Assembly: GCF_036961565.1 (NCBI RefSeq)
Contig: NZ_JBAMDD010000011.1
Location: forward strand, 62,001-126,000
Reading direction: 5' to 3'
Source: Chitinimonas sp036961565
Lineage (GTDB): Bacteria; Pseudomonadota; Gammaproteobacteria; Burkholderiales; Chitinimonadaceae
DNA: 64,000 nt
The notes under the pieces were generated by a model that saw nothing but the letters and a program-made list of their open reading frames with translations, was not told the DNA's origin and did no database searches. The position numbers and the translations under genes are program-made. Shown piece by piece: positions 17,014 through 24,342 of this stretch. Numbering within the stretch: position 1 is the first letter of the stretch; every line of letters begins with the position of its first letter.

Positions 17014-18500
17014 CCCAGAACCTGAACCAGCTTGCCGGCCGCGCCCTGATGGTCGATGTACCCGGCGATGAACTCACCGCAGCCGATGCCGATTTCCTGC
17101 GGCAGCTTGATGCCCGTGCCATCTGCCTGTTCCGCCGCAATGTCAGCAGCGCCGAAAAAACCCGCAAACTGGTGGCCGACCTCAAGGCCGTCATCGGCCA
17201 GGATGCCCTGATAGGCATAGACCAGGAGGGCGGTGCAGTCATGCGCACCCTGTTTATGCCGGCGGCCCCCAGCGCCATGGCCCTGGGCGCGATAGGCTCC
17301 GACACCCTGGCCTACCAGGTCGGCGCCGCCATCGCTCGCGGCCTGGCATCGCTGGGCATCAACTGGAACTACGCGCCGGTACTGGACCTGAACAACAACC
17401 CGCGCAATCCCGTCATCGGCGAGCGCAGCTTTGGCGCTGATCCGGAGCAAGCTGCCCGCCTGGCCGGCGCCTGGATGGCCGGCCACCTCAGCGAAGGCGT
17501 GGCTACCTGCGTCAAGCATTTCCCCGGCCATGGCGACACCCATACCGATTCACACCTGGCCCTGCCCATCGTCGACAAGTCACGCAACGCCATTGAGCAA
17601 TATGAATTGTCGCCGTTTCATGCCCTCATCCATCAGACCCCTGGCCTGATGAGTGCCCATATTGTCTTCCCTGCCTTCGACAATGAGCGCCCCGCCACAC
17701 TCTCGCCCGCCATCTTGCAAACCCTGCTACGCGACGAGTGGGGCTACCAGGGCGTCACCATTACCGATGGCATGAACATGAAGGCCATACGCGAGCGCTG
17801 GGGTCAGGCCCAAGGCACGGTCATGGCCGTCGCGGCAGGCGCCGACCTGTCGCTGGTTCTGCAGTTCGGCGATGAAATGACCGAGGCCAAGCAGGCCTTG
17901 CTGGCGGCCGTCGCAGCCGGCACGCTGCCTGCAGCAAGACTGGCCGAGGCGGATGCGCGTGTCACCGCCATGGCCCGCCGCTATCCTGCCGAAGTCCGTC
18001 CCTATAGTGCCGAGCAGGAAGCCGCCGACCGCGCCCTGTTTGCTGGCGCCTGGGCGCGCGCCCTGACCCTGGTAGGCGAGGCACAAAGGCCGCCGCTGGG
18101 CAGTCGGGTCAGGCTGGTATTGCAGGCCGACGCACCCTCCGACGGCGTGTCCGAGCCCGGCCTGGCCGCCAGCGTGCTGATCGCCAAGCTGGCCCCCCTG
18201 TATGAGCTGGACGTAGTGAGCTACCAGCGCCGCAGCGAGCTGCAGTGGGAGAGCCTACCCCAGGATGGCGTCTACACCATCGTGGCCTCCACCACGCGCG
18301 AGCGTTATGGCGTCGCCGAGCGCAGCAGCTGGCGCCCGCAGCTGCACCTGGCGCTATGGAACCCCTATGCCGCAGCCGACCTGCCCTGCGCAGCCTTGGT
18401 CAGCTATGGCTTTGCCGACCCGGCGCTGAATGCCGTGGTGGCCTGGCTCAAGGGCGAACTGAACGCCACTGGCCAGTTGCCCGCCCCGCTGGACGCCTGA
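17010..18500 (+). CDS. nagZ: Beta-N-acetylhexosaminidase, GH3 (long NagZ type)
   Basis: A 496-residue cytoplasmic GH3 enzyme with no signal peptide. The NagZ-specific catalytic loop KHFPGHGDTHTDSH holds D176 of the His/Asp dyad, and the nucleophile is D253 in ITDGMNMKAI. The substrate motif IDQEGG is also present. Housekeeping NagZ is about 340 residues; this one carries an extra C-terminal region of about 150 residues, like GH3 hexosaminidases of chitin pathways. Lying last in the nag operon and overlapping the permease gene, it probably splits imported chitobiose into GlcNAc. A role in cell-wall recycling cannot be excluded. Confidence 0.9.
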   Translation: MTQNLNQLAGRALMVDVPGDELTAADADFLRQLDARAICLFRRNVSSAEKTRKLVADLKAVIGQDALIGIDQEGGAVMRTLFMPAAPSAMALGAIGSDTLAYQVGAAIARGLASLGINWNYAPVLDLNNNPRNPVIGERSFGADPEQAARLAGAWMAGHLSEGVATCVKHFPGHGDTHTDSHLALPIVDKSRNAIEQYELSPFHALIHQTPGLMSAHIVFPAFDNERPATLSPAILQTLLRDEWGYQGVTITDGMNMKAIRERWGQAQGTVMAVAAGADLSLVLQFGDEMTEAKQALLAAVAAGTLPAARLAEADARVTAMARRYPAEVRPYSAEQEAADRALFAGAWARALTLVGEAQRPPLGSRVRLVLQADAPSDGVSEPGLAASVLIAKLAPLYELDVVSYQRRSELQWESLPQDGVYTIVASTTRERYGVAERSSWRPQLHLALWNPYAAADLPCAALVSYGFADPALNAVVAWLKGELNATGQLPAPLDA

Positions 18501-18536
18501 TACAGCGCAAACACAAGCACTCCGCCCGACCACCTG

Positions 18537-18582
18537 AGGCCCGCCTGCCCCCCTTTTTTAATGGGGTGTTGCAGGCGGGCCT
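18537..18582 (+). terminator. Terminator of the nag operon
   Basis: AGGCCCGCCTGC (18537-18548) pairs with GCAGGCGGGCCT (18571-18582). The loop itself holds CCCC, a run of seven T and GGGG. The very stable 12-bp stem 37 bases after nagZ closes the operon, although the T-run is in the loop rather than after the stem. Confidence 0.65.
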
Positions 18583-18677
18583 TCTGCTGTCCGCCACCAG
18601 GTTTGCACGGGGATTGGTACAAGCGTCCAGTGCCTGCCGCACAAACGCAACACTTGCAGACAAGCACCATAAAGGCG

Positions 18678-18754
18678 TTGACAGTGTTGTTACAGTGGTA
18701 TTGAATCGGTCTTGTATTAAATTGGTATTGAAGCGGTGTCAACACGACAATACC
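18678..18754 (+). promoter_or_regulatory. Second NagR-type promoter/operator, for the ATPase-TonB receptor unit
   Basis: TTGACA (18678-18683), 17 bp, then TTGAAT (18701-18706), exactly as at 9778. From CAGTGGTATTGAATCGGT onward it follows the first array base for base with few changes. Half-sites GGTATTG at 18697 and 18724, GGTCTTG at 18708 and GGTGTC at 18735 come in two pairs 11 bp apart, and an inverted CAATACC lies at 18748. It ends 27 bases before the ATPase ATG. Confidence 0.65.
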
Positions 18755-18780
18755 GCTGGCCAACAACAAGGAACCGGTCC

Positions 18781-19893
18781 ATGGCCGAACTGAAACTGAA
18801 AAACCTGCAGAAGACCTACGAGGACGGCCCTACCGTCATCCACGGCATCGATCTCGATATCCGCGATGGCGAGTTCATGGTCTTCGTCGGCCCCAGCGGC
18901 TGTGGCAAGACCACCACCTTGCGGATGATAGCCGGGCTGGAGGACATCAGCGGCGGCGATCTGTCCATAGGCCAGCGCCGGGTCAACGATGTTCCCGCTG
19001 CCAAGCGCGGGGTTGCCATGGTGTTCCAGAGCTACGCCCTGTACCCGCACATGACCGTGCGCGAGAACATGGGCTTTGGCCTCAAGCTGGCCAAGAAGCC
19101 CAAGGCCGAGATCAACGAAGCCGTCGAGCGCGCCGCACAGGTGCTACAGATCACCCATTTGCTTGAGCGCAAGCCCAAAGCGCTTTCGGGCGGCCAGCGC
19201 CAGCGCGTTGCCATAGGCCGCGCCATCGTACGCAAGCCCGACGTTTTCCTGTTCGACGAGCCGCTGTCCAACCTGGATGCCTCCCTGCGGGTGCAGATGC
19301 GCATCGAATTGGCCAAGCTGCACAAGGATCTGGCCACCACCATGATCTACGTCACCCACGATCAGGTTGAGGCCATGACTCTGGGTGACCGCATCGCCGT
19401 CTTCAATGGTGGCCGCATCGAGCAGGTCGGCACCCCGTTGGAGCTGTACCAGCAGCCAGCCAACCAGTTTGTCGCCGGCTTCCTTGGCTCGCCCAAGATG
19501 AATTTCCTGCCGGCCCAGCTGCGCAGTGGTAGCAACAGTGGTAGCGATATTGTTCTAGCTGGTAATACCAGTATTACTCTGCCACAACAGTACCGCCTGC
19601 TGTCCGGTAGCCCCATCATCCTGGGCGTGCGGCCAGAGCACATTGCCTGGCAAGGCCAGGCCGAGGACAACGCCATCCCCGCCAGCGTCGATCTGGTGGA
19701 GCACCTGGGTGGAGAGCAGATCATCTACGCCCGCGCCGACGGCATGGACACCCAGATCGCCTTCTCCCTGCCCAGCAAGGAAACCGCACCACACCGAGGC
19801 GAGCGCGTCTGGCTCAAGCCCGAGCTGGCTGCCTGCCACCTGTTCGATGCGGCCGGCCTGGCCCTGCCGGGCAGTGGCCAACCCTATCCGTAG
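18781..19893 (+). CDS. ABC sugar transporter ATPase (UgpC/MsiK-like)
   Basis: A 370-residue ATPase of the MalK/UgpC/MsiK type. Walker A GPSGCGKTTT, signature LSGGQRQRVAIGRA, Walker B VFLFDEPLSNLDA and the H-loop YVTHD are intact, followed by a C-terminal TOBE/regulatory domain (about residues 240-370). It is not in the operon with its presumed permeases but 280 bp further on, behind a copy of the same operator array. It may energise the local permeases or serve several sugar importers, as MsiK does in Streptomyces. The start at 18781 has AAGGA upstream. Confidence 0.93.
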   Translation: MAELKLKNLQKTYEDGPTVIHGIDLDIRDGEFMVFVGPSGCGKTTTLRMIAGLEDISGGDLSIGQRRVNDVPAAKRGVAMVFQSYALYPHMTVRENMGFGLKLAKKPKAEINEAVERAAQVLQITHLLERKPKALSGGQRQRVAIGRAIVRKPDVFLFDEPLSNLDASLRVQMRIELAKLHKDLATTMIYVTHDQVEAMTLGDRIAVFNGGRIEQVGTPLELYQQPANQFVAGFLGSPKMNFLPAQLRSGSNSGSDIVLAGNTSITLPQQYRLLSGSPIILGVRPEHIAWQGQAEDNAIPASVDLVEHLGGEQIIYARADGMDTQIAFSLPSKETAPHRGERVWLKPELAACHLFDAAGLALPGSGQPYP

Positions 19894-19983
19894 CACCCGT
19901 ATACCCCGCCTTCGCCGGGTAGGGCGAGGCCGGGATCGTTGTTCAGCATCAGAGCGGTACTTATCCAATTACAGGAGAGTGGC

Positions 19984-22734
19984 ATGTTTAACGAAAGGGG
20001 TTTCGCCATGCAGTACAAACCAACGCCCGTCGCCTTGGCAGTAGCCATTGCCATGCTGGGCGCAGCAGCACCCGCCTACGCGGCCGATGCACCGGCCGCC
20101 CAGCCGGAGGTGAAGGCGGAGGAAGTAAAGGTCACTGGCATCCGGGCCTCCAAGCAGCGCTCACTGGTTGCCAAGCGTAACGCCGCCTCGGTCGTGGAAG
20201 TCGTGACCGCTGAAGATATCGGCAAGATGCCAGACAAAAACGTCGCCGACTCGCTCCAGCGCGTTCCCGGTGTGAATACCATCACGGCCGGCGGCACCGA
20301 GGGCGGCTTTGGTGAAAACGATCGTATCAGCCTGCGTGGCACCCCCCCCAGCCTGACCGCCACCACCATCAACGGCCACGGCGTCGGTACCGGTGACTGG
20401 TTCATCCTGAACCAGACCGGTGCAGGCCGCAGCGTCAGTTACTCCCTGCTCCCATCCGAACTGGTAGAGCGCATTGAAGTACGCAAGAGCGCCCGTGCCG
20501 ACGTCACCGAAGGCGGTGTCGCCGGCTCAGTAGACATCCAGACCCGCCACCCGCTGGACGCCAAGACCCCGTTCTCCGCCACCGCCAATATCCAGGCCGT
20601 CTACTCGGAACTGGCCGACAAATGGGACCCCCAGCTCAGCGCCTCCTTCAACTGGAAGAACAGCGCCAATACTTTCGGCATCATGGTGCAAGGCTTCAAC
20701 GAGAAGCGCCATCTGCGCCGCGACGGCCAGGAATTCCTGTGGTGGGACACCCTGGAAAATCTCTGGGGCAAGAACAACGATGTACTGGCAGCAGCACCCG
20801 AGCTGCGTGGCAAGAACATCAGCCTGCTGACCGGCTCGGCCTGGTTTGAGCAGGAGCGCGTGCGCAAAGGCGGCTTGATCACCCTACAGGCCCGCCCGGC
20901 CGAAGGCATCAACCTGGAACTGTCCGGCTTCAGCTCCAAGCTCAATGCCTCGAACTACAACCGCAACCAGATGTTCTGGGCCGTATCGCCACTCACCAAT
21001 GGTGTCGTCCCCTCCAGCTACACCATAGAAGGCAGCACCGTCACTGCTATCGCCTTCCCCGCCACCTGCCCTGCCCACCTCAATGGCGCCTGCGGTGGCT
21101 CCTGGATACAGGACGCGATTGGCCGCAAGGGCGCTTACGCCAAATCCGACTTCCTCAACCTGGATGGTCGCTTCAATATCAACGACCGCTTCACGCTGAC
21201 CGGCCAGCTTGGCACCACACGCGGTGAGGGCGGCACGCCGCGCGATACCATCGCTGAAATTGGCGGCCCTTACGTAGGTGGCAGCTACAAGCTCAATGGC
21301 ATGAACGGCGCGGCCACGGTCACCATACCTGGCGTGGCAAACTTCCCCACGGCAGGCAATATCGACACATGGGGCGGCAAGGTACTGACCAAGGATTCCG
21401 AGGACTACGGCCAGGTTGATGGCCGCTATACCTTCAGCGAAGGTATCGTTCCCAGCCTCAAGTTTGGCCTGCATTTCGCCAAGCATGAGCGCAGCCTGGA
21501 GCAGACCGGCAGCATTACCGATCCTGCAGGCGTGCCACGCAGCAGCCTGGGGGCCGTTACCGGTAGCTATCCCAGTGACTTCGGCGCCGGCCTGGGTGGT
21601 GGTGTGCTTGGCGGTTCCTGGGCCATCCCCTTTGACCAGCTGATTGCCTGGGGCGACAAGTACAAGCGCGCCGACCGGCAGGACTGGGCCAGCTCCTACA
21701 CCATCAGCGAGCCCACCAGTTCGGCCTACATCATGGCTGACATCCAAACCGACGAAGGCCTGAGCGGTAATGTGGGTATCCGTTTTGCCCGCACCAAGGA
21801 AGAGATCAAGTCCTACGTTCTGGATGCCAACGGCAGCTTCCAGGGGCCAGGTAACACCCGTTACGCGGCCAGCGTAGTATCGTCGGACTACACCGACGTC
21901 CTGCCCAGCGCCAACCTCAAGCTCGACATCGGCAACGATCTGGTCGCCCGGATTGCCTTGGCCAAGGTCATGGCCCGCCCCGACTTTGGCCGCCTGGCCG
22001 GCCTGAGCCTGAATGATACCTCACTTAGCGGCAGCGGCGGCAACCCCTACCTCAAGCCTATCCGCTCGACCAATTTTGACGCAGGGGTGGAATGGTACTT
22101 CGGCAAGAACGCCATGCTGTCAGCGGCCTTCTACTCGATGGACCTGTCATCCTATGTCTCGTTCGGTACTTACAATGCCGTATTCCGCAACGGTGTCGAA
22201 AGCCAGAAGCAGGGCAAGGACATATTCAGCACCTATCTGATGAATACCCCGATCAACACCACAGGTGATGTCAAGGGCCTCGAGCTTTCGCTGGAAATGC
22301 CTATTGGTGGTGGTTTTGGCTTCAACACCAACTACACCTATGCGGATGGTAAGGAAACCAGCGTGGCCTGCGAGGCCAAGGAAAAAGCCGGTGACCGGCA
22401 CGCTTGCGACCTCGTCGGCACCTCTGAGCACTCCCTCAACCTGGGCGGCTTCTACGAAGTGGGCAAGCTGAGCGCTCGCGTCGCCTACAACTACCGCTCC
22501 GCCTTCCTGAACGGTATCGATCGTCGCAGCGCGGTCTATCAGGATGCCGTCGGGACCTGGGTCGCTTCGCTCGGCTACACCATCAACGACAACCTGGCAC
22601 TGAGCTTCGATGCCAAGGACATCAACAACCCACTGCTGAAGACCTATGTCTACGACAAGACCGGTGCCAAGCAGCCACAATCGTTCTACAAGAATGGCCG
22701 CCAGTACTACGTCGGCCTACGCATGAAGTATTAA
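19984..22734 (+). CDS. TonB-dependent outer-membrane receptor
   Basis: A 916-residue receptor. The signal peptide ends near residue 35 (PAYAA). A TonB-box-like EEVKVTG is followed by the plug domain (about residues 55-170) with VVTAEDIGKMPDKNVADSLQ and LQRVPGV. A 22-strand barrel follows, ending in an aromatic residue (GLRMKY). The plug sequence is of the carbohydrate-type receptors common in Xanthomonas, Caulobacter and chitin degraders. Lying after the ATPase, it most likely takes up chitooligosaccharides. Start: ATG at 19984 has AGGAGAG; ATG at 20011 also has a good GGGG signal. tonB, exbB and exbD are not in the window. Confidence 0.9.
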   Translation: MFNERGFAMQYKPTPVALAVAIAMLGAAAPAYAADAPAAQPEVKAEEVKVTGIRASKQRSLVAKRNAASVVEVVTAEDIGKMPDKNVADSLQRVPGVNTITAGGTEGGFGENDRISLRGTPPSLTATTINGHGVGTGDWFILNQTGAGRSVSYSLLPSELVERIEVRKSARADVTEGGVAGSVDIQTRHPLDAKTPFSATANIQAVYSELADKWDPQLSASFNWKNSANTFGIMVQGFNEKRHLRRDGQEFLWWDTLENLWGKNNDVLAAAPELRGKNISLLTGSAWFEQERVRKGGLITLQARPAEGINLELSGFSSKLNASNYNRNQMFWAVSPLTNGVVPSSYTIEGSTVTAIAFPATCPAHLNGACGGSWIQDAIGRKGAYAKSDFLNLDGRFNINDRFTLTGQLGTTRGEGGTPRDTIAEIGGPYVGGSYKLNGMNGAATVTIPGVANFPTAGNIDTWGGKVLTKDSEDYGQVDGRYTFSEGIVPSLKFGLHFAKHERSLEQTGSITDPAGVPRSSLGAVTGSYPSDFGAGLGGGVLGGSWAIPFDQLIAWGDKYKRADRQDWASSYTISEPTSSAYIMADIQTDEGLSGNVGIRFARTKEEIKSYVLDANGSFQGPGNTRYAASVVSSDYTDVLPSANLKLDIGNDLVARIALAKVMARPDFGRLAGLSLNDTSLSGSGGNPYLKPIRSTNFDAGVEWYFGKNAMLSAAFYSMDLSSYVSFGTYNAVFRNGVESQKQGKDIFSTYLMNTPINTTGDVKGLELSLEMPIGGGFGFNTNYTYADGKETSVACEAKEKAGDRHACDLVGTSEHSLNLGGFYEVGKLSARVAYNYRSAFLNGIDRRSAVYQDAVGTWVASLGYTINDNLALSFDAKDINNPLLKTYVYDKTGAKQPQSFYKNGRQYYVGLRMKY

Positions 22735-22938
22735 AACCTGGCAAGGGGCAGGCCGTCGCTGTCTTGCGGCCTACCCTGCTCCACCCCAGGGTGAGACAAA
22801 ACACCGCCATTGCGGCGGCCGGCAAGGCGGCGTAGCAGGTCCCGGCCCATCTTCCATCAAGGTTCACTCCTCTCTGGCGCGTGTTGCATCCCCCTGTGGG
22901 CCATGCCACCGCGCCACTTTTTATGCCTCACCCGGCAC

Positions 22939-22970
22939 GAAAAACGGCGCACCGGCCAAGCCGGTACGCC
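22939..22970 (-). terminator. Intrinsic terminator of the M48 protease operon
   Basis: An 11-bp stem with one mismatch (22946-22956 with 22960-22970, loop CAA) followed on the minus strand by a T-run. It lies 20 bases beyond the protease stop. Confidence 0.8.
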
Positions 22971-22989
22971 GCTTATCGTTAAGCCTCGC

Positions 22990-23817
22990 CTAGCGCCTGA
23001 GCTTGCTAAAGCGCGGCAGGTTGTCCACGTTCTTGCTCAACTCCTCCATGCGCTCGCCCATGGCCGCATCCAGCCGGTCCAACCGGTCATTGGGCATGGG
23101 GTGGGTTTCCAGCAGAAAACCCAGGCCGGGATCGCTGGCCGATTCCGACAGGGTCTGCAACACCCCGACCAAACCATAGGGGTTGTAGCCGGCACGCGCT
23201 GCAATCACCACCCCCATGCGGTCGGCCTCGAACTCGTCTTCCTTGTCCAACCCCTTCAGGTACAGCTCCTTGCCACCGCCGATCAGTTTGGCGGTATTGG
23301 CTGCGCTACGCTTACCGGTGTTATCGGCATACTGGGCGGCAATGTCGGACAAGGCCGCTGTCCCCAGGCTTTTCTGGATGGCGCTGAGCTGGTGCTTCTT
23401 CAGCACGTGGGCGATTTCATGGGCCAGCACCCCCGCCAGCTCGGCCTCGCTGCGCAGGCGCTGCAGCAGCCCGCGGGTGACCAGGATATGCCCGCCTGGC
23501 GTGGCGAAGGCATTCACATGGGGATGGTCTATCACCCCGAACTTCCAGGGCAGGCCCGGGCGCTCGCTGTGCTGAGCCAACCACACTCCCACCCGGTTCA
23601 CATAGCGCTGCATCTCGGCGTCATCCACCAGCGGCGCGGCACCCAGCAGGGTGGCAGCCAGCTCGCCGCCCATCTGCACCTCTTCGGCTTCAGTAATGTC
23701 GCGATTGGCATCCACTACCTTCTTGGCGGTCTCCAGCCCCTTGATCAGCTTGCCCACATCCCAGGCCTGGGCCGGGGCGGCAAAGGCCAACAACAGGGGC
23801 AATATCAGTTTGCGCAT
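22990..23817 (-). CDS. M48 family periplasmic metalloprotease
   Basis: A 275-residue exported zinc protease. The signal peptide is MRKLILPLLLAFAAPAQA. The zinc site H133-E-I-A-H137 is preceded by LAGVLAHE, and a third-ligand region EFEADRMGV follows. Relatives include BepA/LoiP-type outer-membrane quality-control proteases, but this one lacks TPR repeats. The start at 23817 has AAGGAG at ideal spacing. A longer frame starting at 23841 overlaps the preceding stop and would put eight residues before the signal peptide. It is last in the operon after the cyclase and SH3 genes. Confidence 0.92.
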   Translation of the reverse strand: MRKLILPLLLAFAAPAQAWDVGKLIKGLETAKKVVDANRDITEAEEVQMGGELAATLLGAAPLVDDAEMQRYVNRVGVWLAQHSERPGLPWKFGVIDHPHVNAFATPGGHILVTRGLLQRLRSEAELAGVLAHEIAHVLKKHQLSAIQKSLGTAALSDIAAQYADNTGKRSAANTAKLIGGGKELYLKGLDKEDEFEADRMGVVIAARAGYNPYGLVGVLQTLSESASDPGLGFLLETHPMPNDRLDRLDAAMGERMEELSKNVDNLPRFSKLRR

Positions 23818-23837
23818 GCTGAGCTCCTTATTCCCTG

Positions 23838-24338
23838 TCATTTGCCGTCAGCCGATTTGGGCAGGTAGTCAACCTTCACGTCTTCCAGCTTGCCGGCGCG
23901 GGCAAACCGCTTGGCATCCTCTGCCGTGACCTGCATGCCGTTGAGCTTGGCCAACTGCTCCATATCAGGCTGTGCCTCCTTCAGCCCATCCTTGCTGATG
24001 CCTTTGACGCCCGTGGTCTGGGTCTTGGACGAACTCCCGGTCTGGAACACCGATACCAGCGAGCCCAGCCCACCACCGCCGCTACCGGGCTTGGCCTGGC
24101 TGTTGCCGGTGCGCACGTTCAACATCTTCACCCAGCCGACCTGACCGTCGGCCTTGATCTGTATCCAGGCACCCTGCCGCTGCACGATCTCTACTGCCGC
24201 CTTGGCCGTCACATCGCTGACCTTGGCTGCATCCGCAAAAGGCTTTTGTTTCAGTTCTGCTGCCCGTAACACCGTGCCCATCTCTGCCGCCTGCGCCAGG
24301 CCGGCCGCCAACAGCAAGACAGTTATCGCTATTTTCAT
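23838..24338 (-). CDS. Exported SH3-like (SH3b) domain protein
   Basis: A 166-residue protein with signal peptide MKIAITVLLLAAGLAQA and a bacterial SH3 domain at about residues 20-75 (ending GQVGWVKMLNV). A Gly/Ser-rich linker and a charged C-terminal tail follow. SH3b domains often bind cell-wall peptide. The start at 24338 is set by a GGAG signal; the longer frame to 24383 overlaps the cyclase gene. It is translated between the cyclase gene and the M48 protease gene, whose longer frame overlaps its stop by 3 bp. Confidence 0.85.
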   Translation of the reverse strand: MKIAITVLLLAAGLAQAAEMGTVLRAAELKQKPFADAAKVSDVTAKAAVEIVQRQGAWIQIKADGQVGWVKMLNVRTGNSQAKPGSGGGGLGSLVSVFQTGSSSKTQTTGVKGISKDGLKEAQPDMEQLAKLNGMQVTAEDAKRFARAGKLEDVKVDYLPKSADGK

Positions 24339-24342
24339 TGCT

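Noticed and set aside
19894..19983. Separate promoter for the TonB receptor gene
   Set aside because: No hexamer pair at normal spacing; a small hairpin at 19902-19921 is present but no operator half-sites, so cotranscription with the ATPase is more likely.
22735..22938. Three successive hairpins after the TonB receptor (about 22750-22820) as a terminator
   Set aside because: None is followed by a T-run; termination here may be Rho-dependent, but I cannot support a specific site.
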